Positions 38,497 through 50,474 of a stretch of DNA of 64,000 bases are shown piece after piece. The position numbers and the translations under genes were made by a program. Below the pieces are notes generated by a model. The model made no database searches. It was not told where the DNA came from and was given only the letters and a program-made list of their open reading frames with translations. The first letter of the stretch is position 1. Each line of letters starts with the position of its first letter. The DNA is from Chamaecrista fasciculata (taxonomy: Eukaryota > Streptophyta > Magnoliopsida > Fabales > Fabaceae), in NCBI GenBank assembly GCA_003254925.1, contig QANZ01027344.1, positions 137,303 through 201,302 on the forward strand, read 5' to 3'.

Positions 38497-40656
38497 ATGT
38501 TGTTCACGGCGAAACTCGTGCATGAACCTCTTCTACCTCTGCCATTCTCATCATCAAACTCTGTACGATTCAAACCCTCCACAATTTCAACTAGCAAGAT
38601 AATGACGAACTTTCATTCCTCAATTATCTGCTGCTCCGATTCCATCACTTCAAAGGCTACTTCTACTCCGTCGCCACCGGTTGCGCCGACCACCGCACCT
38701 CCGGTTCTGAAGAAGAGAAAGAGATACCGAAAACTTTACCCTGGAGAGAGTACAGGAATCACCGAAGAGATGAGATTCGTTGCCATGAGACTCCGTAACG
38801 CTAATAGCAAGAAATTCTCTGACGATGAGAAGAACGTCGACGATGCTGACCATAGCAATAGCTTAGAAGCATCAAATGAAGATGAAAATCGAAGCGAAGA
38901 TTACACGTGGCAGCCTAGCTTGGAGGGATTCGTCAAGTACTTGGTTGATAGCAAGCTCGTTTTCAACACTATCGAACGCATTGTGGACGAATCCGGGGAC
39001 GTTTCTTGTAAGTTGTTTCCTTCAGAGTTTCAACTTTGTGATTTCTTCAGCGTAGTTGTATCTTTACCTCACTTGTTCAGAATTTTTCTATGCTGTGTGT
39101 GTAGTTGTCATTTCGGCCTCTTTTTTTTTTTTTCGAGTAAACTTAATATAGAAAGGAAAGCAGAGTTGTAGATTTTCTATCATTTGAAACTCAATGGCAT
39201 ATCGGACTCGGACTCTTAAATTATGGAATTGAAAATAATTCATATGAAATAATTTACAAATTTTGCAAAAAATTATAGGATTATCAGCTTGTGGTATGAT
39301 TCCGAGCAAACTTCATACAAGGACTCTGAGACAAATCTTGTTCATTATTTCAGTTTATAGATCAAACACTAAAGTGAAGTTAAATTTAAGTGTGAAATTA
39401 GTTAATTACTACTCTAGGTACACACCATAATGGTAGCATGCGATAGTCTGTTTGAAGGAACAATGTGGCTGAACAATTCTCTCTATTAGTCTCTTAGATG
39501 TGTTTCTAAACCTTATGGAAATGTCAGATGCCTACTTCAGGAAAAACGGGTTGGAACGATCGGAGGGCCTTTCAAAAGATCTGGAATGGTTTAGCCAACA
39601 AGGACACATGGTTCCCGAACCCAGCTCTCCAGGACTTTCATATGCCAAATATTTGGAGGAACTTGCTGAGAGTAGTGCCCCATTGTTTCTCTCCCATTTG
39701 TACAATATATATTTTTCACATATAGCTGGTGGTCAAGTGATAGCGAGGAAGGTTTGTATAAGACTTTTCCTGTTTTCCCACTTTCATCCATTTGACTGTT
39801 TATAGAGTTTAGCTAGTCAATGTATGTCATTTGTTGCGAATCTATGAGCTTCTGCATGTGGTCTTTGAAGAAGTTTATGTCTGACCAAGCCACAGCTTAT
39901 ATACGATATGCATAAAATTATTAACTAACTTCTCACTCATTTAAGAGAAAGTCAGAAACTGGATATCAAGAGTATCAGGTAGATACTTGATTATTCAATT
40001 CATGTTAAGGGATGACCCATAAAAAGAGACGTTGATGAAATGCCATACTAGGTATTTATTAGCATATAGTGCAGAGAGGTCCCAGTATAGCTTCACTTAG
40101 CTTAAAATGAAGCTCCATGGCTGCTTTAACTCTCTAAATACTGGGATATGTTAAATTTAATTTTAAAACAATTCCAGTATCTGTAGAACAAACTATGGAG
40201 ATTAGTGGGAATAGACCCTTAAAAGATATCATAACATAAGCAGAATGTGGATGTTCTTCATGCACGAATACAATCATGTACAAGTGAATGTATATTTGGA
40301 TTACCTGTTATCATATTTTCTATTTAGCATTCTGGAATTTCTGTTGCTTTTAGGTTTCTGAAAATCTCCTGGAAGGGAAGGAGCTGGAATTTTACAGATG
40401 GGAAGGAGACGTATCAGAATTGCTGAAAGGTGTCCGTGAGAAGATCAATATGCTTGGAGAGGTTGATTTTCAAGATTCAAGAATTCTTTTAATGTGGCTT
40501 TTGGCATTGTTTGGATGCTGTCATTCTTACTTTTTTTATTTTTCTTGGTTCTGGTTGTTGCAGCATTGGACTCGAGATGAAAAAAACAGGTGCTTGAAAG
40601 AAGCAACAAAGTCATTCAGGTTTTTGGGGCAGATTGTTCGTTTGATCATCTTATGA
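38497..40656 (+). CDS. HO2: Probable inactive heme oxygenase 2, plastid-targeted
   Basis: Four exons: 38497-39007, 39528-39751, 40354-40461 and 40564-40656. All are GT-AG, giving 311 residues. The first ~50 residues are Ser/Thr-rich and nearly free of acidic residues, like a plastid transit peptide. The heme-oxygenase fold follows: YPGESTGITEEMRFVAMRLR, GLERSEGLSKDLEWF, HLYNIYFSHIAGGQVIARKV and ELEFYRWEGDV. HO1-type enzymes have a heme-ligand His in the segment MRLHTK. Here the equivalent is Arg100 (codon 38794-38796), as in plant HO2 proteins that cannot oxidise heme and are thought to act in tetrapyrrole metabolism or phytochrome responses. An acidic spacer (residues ~108-130, many Asp, Glu and Asn) after the first helix is another HO2 trait. 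The protein ends QIVRLIIL, as in the family. Confidence 0.94.
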
Positions 40657-41875
40657 ACAGAATTCTGATTCATGAATTAACAGCACTGACTTTTCTACAG
40701 TGAGGTCTCTAGAAATTCCTTTTATTCTCGTAGCTGGTGCTTCTAATTGGCGGGGTTGTGATGGGTTAAGAGTCACCAAATGCCACAGTCCCTCACTTCT
40801 TGGATCTTGATTTACTAGATTCAATTTAGTCATTTATGTTTTATTTCAATCAATTTTGTCTTTATACTTTGTAAATGATTCAATTTTATCTTATATGTAA
40901 TACTGATAAAATCATTAACATAAAAATCTGATGTGTACTGTGTTAGGAATGTTTCACTCTGAAAATAATTTCTTGATCTACCTTTACACACACTCGTCAA
41001 TACAATATCCAATAGCATGAGCTACTTTCTCAACTCAGATTTGGTGACAATGGCGCCTATTTATCTTTCTATTTCTCCATTAAGATAGATGGTTAAGGAG
41101 GTGTGGGTTTGTTCACTGCTACACAGAACAACTTGCTCCACTCGTGGCAAAATTTTGCATACAAACTGTTTTTCAAATAGCAATTTGCTGTATCCTAACA
41201 ATTAAAAACGAAAGTGTTGCAAGTATGGAGTGACTTGCAAATATTTTGAATACAAGTTGCTTGCAGCATGTCTAACTAAGAGATGAGGCAAGATTTCAAA
41301 CTAGTGAAATACTTACGAAACATGGACACAGACACATCGACACGTTAAATTTTTAAAATTACATTATACGATACGGTATATATTTAATAAATAATATCTA
41401 TTCATAATATATGTGATATGTGTTATTATTTTATATTGTTTATTATGTAAGTCACCAAAAATTAATTTTATATTATGAAACTTATGAATATGTGTTGTAT
41501 GGGTGTTGGATACGGACACCTATCATAGTGAAATACTGAATACTAACATGCGATCTAATGTAGTAAATGCTCTTTGACCATTTGAAAAGAGCTCTCAATA
41601 ATTTCCCATCCTTCTTCACAAAAGCATGAATAATTTGAGTGCACAAACTTTTCATAAAAAGTCTCATCCCATGGCAAAATGTGAGCTATACACGTATTTT
41701 CTTGTTAAAGAAAACTCCTAATAATTTCTCATCCCATGGCAAAAAAACCTTTTCCTTTTTACTTTTTGGCGAAAGCTATACTAAGTGAGGGCTGATTGCA
41801 ATCAATCAAAGTTCAAATTGCCTTACGTTTAAGGCCTTGAGCGTGGATGGAGAAGAAGATCAATGCAGAGAGGCA
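40657..41875. other. Intergenic between convergent genes
   Basis: This lies between the 3' ends of the plus-strand heme oxygenase-like gene and the minus-strand phosphoesterase gene. It should hold both 3' UTRs. The middle (41310-41530) has the degraded 'gacacatcgacacgttaaat' repeat that recurs around 23300-23500 and 62230-62300. No gene is seen. Confidence 0.45.
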
Positions 41876-44800
41876 TTAAGAAGATGGTGTTCCACTATCA
41901 TTCTTATCTGTTCGTTCAATAACGAATTGGTCAATCAATTTAACAGTCTGGACTGGGTCTTGCTGTGCTGTAGCTGCCTTCCATTGACTAGGAAACCTTC
42001 TCAAATGGCTCAACTCCTCTTCTTGTTTTGGCTCTGTGTCCCAATCAGGGTCTAGTTTCCACTCCTTAGGAACCTGCACATCATCAATATGTTAACTAAT
42101 CAAATCCCAACTTTATAAACAAAAATGATAGTTGAAATTGACACAATCTTTCTCAAACGTATGAAGGAGAGTAAGACCAGTCAAGCAAACTGCCTGGCAT
42201 CAGAAACTATCATGGTATTCATCCAGTAAGCTGTAACTCCTAGACTTCATCAAGGAATTTAAGTACAGAAACTATACTTTTATGGCTGATGGAAATCATG
42301 GCCTGACTTATCCTAAATGGGTTTGGAATAATACCTATGTTAAAAATAAATGTGAAATGAGAATGTAGAAATATGAAACATGAATCTTATTGAGCTAAAG
42401 GGACGAGTTAAACTTCCCATATAAAACAGGAATTCAGTGAATGACTAATTTTTTATTTTTTTTAAAAAATAACCTTATCAACTGCCAGAGTGAAAACTTC
42501 AAGGTCGCCATCAGAATTGATGTGAAATCGCGTGAATGACTTGTAATTAGCTATTCGGAGAGAAGAGAAGGCTTCATCAAAGTGGATGTGAAGCCAGTTG
42601 ATACAAATGTACAAGTAGCTTCCGAATACAAGGGAGACAACTGGGGTTGATAACACCCAAAAATAGAGGAAGACAGAGGCATAATAGATCACAGCACCCC
42701 CACGGGACAGAGACTCCATTCCATTCTTACAAATATGGTTTCTTGTGACAGCCATGACCTGAGAAATTCCTCTTCATGAATATGTAAACAGTAATGACTA
42801 ATGAGATAAGAACAATCGGGTCTAAGAAAGATAAAATTTCCTTACTTCTGGAACATCAAATGCTGACATCAAATATTTGATACATGCTGGATAAAGCCCA
42901 AATGTCCATTGCTCTATACGAGCTCGAAGGCCTGTTGGGTCTGGAAAGTGCATACTTTCCATTGATTGATACCACTGATATAAAGTGTGGTAGCCTGGAT
43001 GACACCAAAAAGTCCTTAGCATCATAATCCAAAATATAATTGCACACCCACGACTCTACTTTATTATATAGACCGTCAAAATTATTTTTCATATTTGTTG
43101 CTCTAAATTCATCGGCTTAGAGTCAGAACAGGGCTGTGGGAAATTCATCGAGCTTCCAACATTAATGGAGGATAACAAGCTCAACGGAAAATGTTATCAA
43201 GTTACTACATACACGCGCTCAGACACATGTTAATATGTAAAACATTGGAATTATCTTTTATAAATTTACTCATTTGCGGGCTAATGTGCACAAAAAAAAA
43301 AGAAGCTTTATAATTAATATATGAATGAATTAACATTTATAATGTGCCAAACAGCAAAAGATAGCACACAATAGACGACAAAGAATCTGTTGTCATCTTC
43401 GTACTGCAGAAGATTCTACCAAAGCAAATTACTCAACAGGAAACAGAAAGCTAACCTGAAGTTGCCAGTAATTTATGTCTGATACATGTTTCAACACCTA
43501 GTTCCATTAGTAACATAAGAATCAGCGCTGCAGTGAGGTGAGCACTAACATGAAGAACTCCAATGATTACTCGCTTCTTCCATGGCACTTTGGTTGGAAC
43601 AAAAGAATGCGCTGCAATTAGCAAAAATATAGCTCCAACTAGTGACACATAAGAGCGCTCCAAGATGTACATAAATCCATTCCGTACAGTGCCAAAGAAA
43701 CTCTTCAATTGACTAGTAAATGAATCATCTTGTAGGATGTGATCGAGGTCACACTATAAAACAAGTAAAAGGAAACAGCGACATCTTAGTGTTGTATAAT
43801 ATCACTTATTCAACTTGTCAGATAAGCAATATACTTCTATTTAAAATCTACTAGACAGAAGAGTAAAGAGCAAGAAAGAAACGACTCAAAATCCACAATG
43901 TTAATTGAGAGCAAGTGCAATATATCTCAAAATAATGAAGAACCGGAGAAACTCACTTGAGGAAACATCGAAAAGACCAGAGCAAAATATATTATCCCAC
44001 CAATAAAATCAAATTGCCAGTTCTTCTTACGAAATTTTAGTATATTTCCTAATGCAATCTGCATCGAATAAAATATGCTATAAAATCATGAGATACTATA
44101 GAATACAGATAAACAACATAAACTTGGTACCTGGGAATAAGAGAGAGAAAATTACGCACAAATATTAAGAATTAACATCCACACTTACCCTGCTTGAATC
44201 TCTAAAGGAAGGATATGCAGCTTTGCATTCATAGGAAACCCCACCAAGTTCTTTAAATTTACTGAAAACATGAGTTGGATGTAAAAATGCTCCACCACAA
44301 CCATTGACGAGAAGATGGTGAATATGGACTGGCCCATCTGATTTTGCATAAGAATGACGTAAGTAATGATGCAAGTCCCCAGCCATTCGAAGCTTACATC
44401 TTCCCCTTAAATAATCGTGAATCAAGTGTGAAACATTCTTCCCAGAAACACTATTCCAGTACCAATCAAGAAGCCAACTAGGTTCATGTGTCATAATGAT
44501 CACAGAGTCATCCTCTTGAACCTTAATAAACAAGACCACATTAAGGCGTATACTCAACCAGCAGAATAGAACAACGAGGTGAACAGTAAATACACACACA
44601 AACACACCCATGAACATATATGTTGATGTGTCATAACGATCACAGAGTCATCCTCTTGAACCGTAATAAAACAATATCACATTAAGGCGTATTCTCAACC
44701 AGCAGATTAGTCAAACAATGAGGTAAAAAGTAAATACACACAAACACACCATGAACAAAGAATGTTCTATAATTATTGACATCAAATATATATATATTGT

Positions 44801-47800
44801 TATATTTTTGGGAACAATTCCAGATTATTTTTCTGTTGTATTGTTTTTAGTTAAGCTTTTTAGTTTAGGTGTCCAAGCTGGGTTTGTAGAAAATCCAGCA
44901 TGGCATTCTTCAGTGGCAATTTCAGTTTTAAGGAATAATTGTCAATCTATTATTCTGTCAAGTTTTGCCTCATTTCTGTTGTACTTTACTAACTGATCAG
45001 TTAGTTAGTTAGATTTCTGTTAGGTGCAGTTTGTTACGCACTTAGTTTCTAATTAGGTTTTTCTATATATAGCTGATTGCTTCTCAGCACATCAGAATGT
45101 AGTATTCAGTCCATTAATTGGTGGAATAAAAATCAGAATTTATTCCCCTCAAATCTGTCTCTCTTTTCTCTTCTTGTTTTCTCATCCCTCTTCTCTATAT
45201 TCTCTGTTTTTGGTGTTCTTGCTGCCCAGTCCAAGAAACCTACGTTTTTGTGTTTCTTTTATGTCCTAAGGGTTCCTAAACTCTATATATATATATATAT
45301 ATATATATATCCAATCTCAGTGGAAAAAGTCATTTATTGTACCAAAGGTCAGAGGTGTTCGTACGCAAGATCATAACTGGAAAAGAAAAAATAAAACACC
45401 AAGGTAGGATGACTAAGGAGAATATGAATAATGGATTTAATAATAAACATAGCAAAACAAACTTCATTAGTATACTAGATACTCCAAGTCTATAAACATG
45501 ACAACAAAGCACAAGTGAATTCCAAGGCGTTTGGCCGTTTGGGACACATGCATGAATAAGTCATATATCATCCTATATATAATGCGAAACAAAGAATATT
45601 AGGACCGGACCCGGGGATGGGTGGCGCGTTGGAGGTACACTAAAAAGCAACTAGGCAATACTAATTCCTAGCTTATTTTCATATTCATGATATTTAATTG
45701 TTTAGTATCAAACATCACTCACGTCAAGGGGGTCAGGTCTATATATGTCCATATAATTGAAGTTTTCCTATAATAATGATTTTACGCGAGAGAGGTAGTC
45801 ATTTAAAATAGTCGTCAGTCGTCACTTCTACAAGGATGCTGAGCATAATATCAAGTCCCAATGCATTAATACTTAAACACTTTGATGCCCATGCATGCAT
45901 GCCTGAAACAAAAGCACGAATGCAATATCAAAGGTGGAACAGATGATTTTCTTACACAATTCATGCAATTGCGTGCTATTTGACATTAGTATAAACAAAT
46001 AGTTAACTTTCTTTTTGGTATAGAAACAAATAGTTACTTGAAGAACATAGCAGCAAGCACAAATAACATAGTTAGTGAGTGATCACTAGAACATCAATAC
46101 GTATAACAAGACTAAGCTCAAAAATTGCAAGAAGAATTGAAATGATCAACACCTTAAAACACAATTTCTTGAATAAAAGATTTGCAATGAAACATTCATG
46201 TTCTCAATAGACCAAAAATATGAAGAGAACATGGAGGATACCTTATCCTTTACCAGATCTGAGAAGAATTTGAATTGATATGCATCAATATCACCATGGA
46301 GTGCTAGATCAAGTCCAAAAATCCACCATCTTTTCGGAAGTTGTAAAGCAAAATAACTCTTCTTCTGTGGCATGAACCAACCACCTAACCAACTTTTATG
46401 ACATATATATCTCATGAAGGTATGAAGTCCATCAAACCAGTCTGTGAAGCCAAAAAATAAATATTACCGCATGTTGGCATCAGTTATATAAAAAGAATTT
46501 TAGACATATGAAAAAGAGGAGTATAATGACCAAATGAAATATAGGAATTCAATAAATAATTGCATTAGATACAAAAAGAAACAATTATGATTTATTCCAT
46601 GAACTCCTGAAAAAGAAGATACAATTCGAAGCATCTCAAGTCCAAATATAAAACTAACCATGGTTTCCAGGAATTATAAAACACTGAGGTCCATTGTACT
46701 GCTTCAGTGTTTTCCCAAAAGGTACCTCGGGTTTGTTTACAACTATCTGTTCTGCTTTATACCATGGAGGAGGTTGGAGAGCATACTCAAAAGGAATGAA
46801 AAGACGCCTTTCATATGTAAATGCTGACGGGTTAGGATATCTAAATCAGCACAAAACAGAAGTCAGATAGTCAGCAGATCATTAAAAAGAAGTTCCTTTA
46901 GGTAGAGAAGGCATAGAACTCAACCCATGCCTTAAATCACAGGCAATCAAGATTAGGACATCATTTAAAATCAGAATACTCTAGAACCAAGATGACACAT
47001 CTGATTGAGGAAAATACCAAGTTACAGAGACATTCAAAGAGAAGGTAGCAATGAATTTTGCAAGTTCAATATCATGGTCCTATAATTGAGCCTTGTGATA
47101 AATTTCACTAGCCTAACCACATCCATTGAATTCAGTAATCAGTACTTTTGAGGATATTTTTTGTTTCACTTTTAGAACTTTTTAAATTTAGCTTTTATGT
47201 ATTTTCAGAAACTGATAAGACTCCAGTTCGAGATTGAGACACCCATTATTCACTGCTTGTTAGACCAAAAAATAAAAAACCTGTTCACTGCTTGGATTTA
47301 GACCTTCAATATTCGAAGTTAAAGGTCCGACAGATTGTTTCTTAATCAAGCACCACCATACGAATGGTGCCAACTTACTGTTGCCAGGATGCTTACCGAT
47401 AACAAGTGGACTTATGTCATATAATAATTACCAACAGTTCGACACAACGAATCAAAGTTGCCAACTTACGCGAGATCGCCTCCAATAAGTAGCAAATTTC
47501 CACGTGGTAAGGTGTACACAGAATCACCTTTCGCTAGACGAATGAAAGGCTGAGCAAGTAGTCGCGCAACAGTATAAGATGAGTTCCCACCATCACCGGT
47601 ATCAGCCATAAAGTCAAACCAAAAATCATCCTTTTCACTGAAATGATCATAAAGAAGATCACCTTTTTGATTTTTATCATTAGCCCTGCTCATTGCCGCC
47701 TGTTGATGAAAGTAGGATTTGTTACGTCCTGACATACATGCAAATAAAGAAGTAATCTCATAACAAGGTTACATTAGGAATGAACGGACACAAATCACAC

Positions 47801-50474
47801 TTTTCGTATTTGAGAATAACAGATGAGCAACCACAAAGATAAAGACATAAGAAGCATATTGTTGTCATTTCCACCTGCTCCCAGTCAAATATAACAAACT
47901 GTACAAAGTAACTTAAAATCTAAATCCGGAGACCGGCAAATCTATGGTATTTTAAATATTTCTCTCTGACCAATTTAGGAACATGAAAATTTGTCTATCA
48001 TGTTAGAATCACATTAATTCTTTGATTAATGTTTGATTTGTAAACGCATACCTCAACGATTTGGGCTTTGAAATGGTCTTATCATTCAAGAAGACAAAAG
48101 TCCAGAAAGCAGGTCATAGGCAATAATAATATAGAAAATTAGAAACTTTTAACATTAAAGTCCAACAACCAGGTTTGGAGTGACTTACGCTTACCAAAAG
48201 CCCCTCCATGGGTCACCCAAATATTTGCAATAACACAATAATTCTACATTGAACCTCAAGAAATTAAAATAAAAATATAATCTGTTAATTATTAAGTAAC
48301 TCAAGCTTTAATTTACACGATATATTGTCATCAAGTCATTATATTGTAACAGTGCGTACAAAAAAATCAGAAATAAATAAAATACCTGCATCATACGCAT
48401 GTCAAAACGCCCAACAAATACAGTTACCGATACCAGGAGGTCAAATACGGTTTTAAATAAATCAGCTGATGTTCTGCATCATCAGTATGGAGAGCATGTA
48501 AGCAACTAACTCAAGATCACATTCAATACCACCTAAATAAATAAAAGAAAATAAGTAGGAAAGAACAAATATTGAATGCCTACCCTGAATACCAAGGAAC
48601 CATGTCCAAGAAATCAGGCTTCATATGCTTCATTTTCAACTTTTCACATTCTTTTACTGGTAAATGATGAGAAAGAGCCCACCTGGTAATTTTTCAGACA
48701 TAAAAACATGGCTATGAAGTGAAATAGTGAAAATTATACATATATGATGTAATATGAAATTTTAACGCTACCCAGTAAAATGAGTGACCTAATGTCTTGT
48801 TTTAAAAAATAATTTTACTGTTTGGGAAACTAACAATCTAACATCAATTGTGCCTTCAACTAGATAAACTATTATTACATTATTATCTATTAGTCTAGGT
48901 CGCATAGGATTCCTTTTTCAGATGATAATAAAAATGGATCGCCAACAACTTAATACTTGTGTAAGAAAAATCACTGCAGTTGTTTTGTCCTCTTTAGTCT
49001 TATTTTGAAGTCACAATAACAGGGTATCAGAGACAGCACACATAAGGAAAAAGGGAAAAATACTCTTTCTCAGACAGCATTTTGCCATTTTCTTATTTTG
49101 AAAAAGGATCTTTTCAATTAAAAATTGAAAGTCTTTTTTTTTTTTCTGTTTGAAGGAATGTTCAACTAAAATTCAAAATCAAAAGAATGTTATGATATTT
49201 ATTTCAAAAAAAAGAAATTAGTAGACTATAATATCAACTATGAACAACTTACCCTGTTGACCTTTCAACTACATAATTTGCAATGTAAAGTCCAATAAAC
49301 GTAGCCCAAAGTGAGTAGATAGGAGATATTTCATCCGACGAACCAGGGCATGAGCCATTGCAAGCTAACTGAAACAACAATAGAATATACTCGCACTAAG
49401 TAGAATGAACCAGATTTGACTTAGCTTAAATATATGTTATCAATAACATTTTCTATATGTTCAATAGTATTATTAAGTTACCTCGCCATAAATAACCCAC
49501 TTAGCCAAGAGAGGATAATCACTTGCTGATCCAACTGGAGCAAACCAAGAAGAGCAGACTTGATCCTTTAACTCATTCATCCTAAGAAAATTTGCAAGCC
49601 ATACATTTCTCTCTTCTTGACTCCAGAAAGCAAACCCTTTATAATTTCTTCGGTTGAGTTGTCTTTCTCTCAAGATGGCACGATTACCACAGTGACTATA
49701 AAATACACAGCATGCCACACTAAGTACCTATTAGAAAACAAGGCATCAGAACAGCATTGACGTTTAAAAAAATTAAAAAGATATAGTAAATCAAACTTAC
49801 AGCACAGTTTTGAAAAATGGTCAAGATCTCCGGTCTTTTTCCAGCCACGCGAGAAACAAGGCCAACATACCAAAGGCCAAGGAATAAAATGTGGAAGACA
49901 ATAAGAAACAAAATAGAAGATACATAAATCGTCAGAAACAAAGAGAGATTCATCCTCATATCCACCCCCATCGACTGAAAACTAGGAAGATGATACACGG
50001 CTGCCACTAAAATCCATCCTATGTACCTGCAGAGCAGATACCAACTGATTACTGATTCCCTTAGTTAAATGTTTTTAAACATATAAAATAACATTTAAAC
50101 ATTAACAATAATACATTTGTTAAGGAGAGTCCAAGAGTAAAATAACAATGACTCAGGGTAAAGAAAGAAACTCACCATCGACTGAAATTTGAATAGCTTG
50201 GTTGGATAGTCTTCCCTACAAATGGTGATGAAAAGAAATAAAAGAACCCAAATAGACAGGCATACATAGACCACCATTTAACGTTGTTGTCTAATTTCTC
50301 TACAAGAGTATGGATATTGTCAGATGAGATAAAGAAAAGGCAACCCACAGCAACAGCAATGACAGCATGACGGGAATGCTCATGTGGGTAAGGATAAGTG
50401 TCGGTTAGAATAGTTCTAACCCTCTCCATTTTGAGCGTGTCAAGAAAGCCAGCAGACTGCTTATCAGAGCTCAT
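41876..50474 (-). CDS. Multi-spanning membrane calcineurin-like metallophosphoesterase
   Basis: Fifteen exons on the minus strand: 50474-50176, 50026-49801, 49727-49482, 49368-49253, 48682-48584, 48473-48386, 47699-47470, 46840-46659, 46441-46242, 44521-44189, 44058-43957, 43753-43456, 42994-42846, 42758-42474 and 42073-41876. All are GT-AG, encoding 1016 residues. Hydrophobic helices lie on both sides of the catalytic domain (e.g. HAVIAVAVGCLFFISS, FLTIYVSSILFLIVFHILFL, VSLVGAIFLLIAAHSFV and AVIYYASVFLYFWVLSTPVV). The metallophosphoesterase motifs are present: GGDLAYP (Asp433), GNHDWFDG (Asn494, His495), THEPSWL (His574) and AGDLHHY (His613/614). The order fits a two-metal calcineurin-like fold. 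Plant members exist as single uncharacterised genes, and the substrate is unknown. The start at 50474 (MSSDKQSAGF) is the first ATG. Intron 9 is 1.7 kb and holds an exon-edge duplication and an LTR-like insert. Confidence 0.93.
44487..44757. repeat. Tandem duplication across the exon 10 acceptor of the phosphoesterase gene
   Basis: Unit A (44487-44616) and unit B (44627-44757) are about 130 bp each and clearly similar throughout (both contain cacagagtcatcctcttgaa, attaaggcgtat and ctcaaccagcaga). Unit A includes the first 35 coding bases of exon 10 and its acceptor AG (44523-44522). In unit B the equivalent acceptor is CG (plus strand ccg at 44661-44663), so the copy cannot be used as an exon start. 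Small differences show that the duplication is not brand new. Confidence 0.88.
44790..45282 (+). mobile_element. Possible LTR-like insertion in phosphoesterase intron 9
   Basis: From 'tgttatatttttgggaacaa' the segment has LTR-like layout: a TATA-like ctatatatagctgattgctt at ~45063, a leader with 'tgtctctcttttctcttctt', and no ORF. I could not find a matching CA end, a 5-bp duplication, a primer-binding site or a second LTR. A solo or truncated LTR is the best guess, and ordinary intron sequence is possible. Confidence 0.35.
45283..45310. repeat. (TA)n microsatellite
   Basis: Pure TA run at the right edge of the possible LTR-like segment, inside intron 9 of the phosphoesterase gene. Confidence 0.9.
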
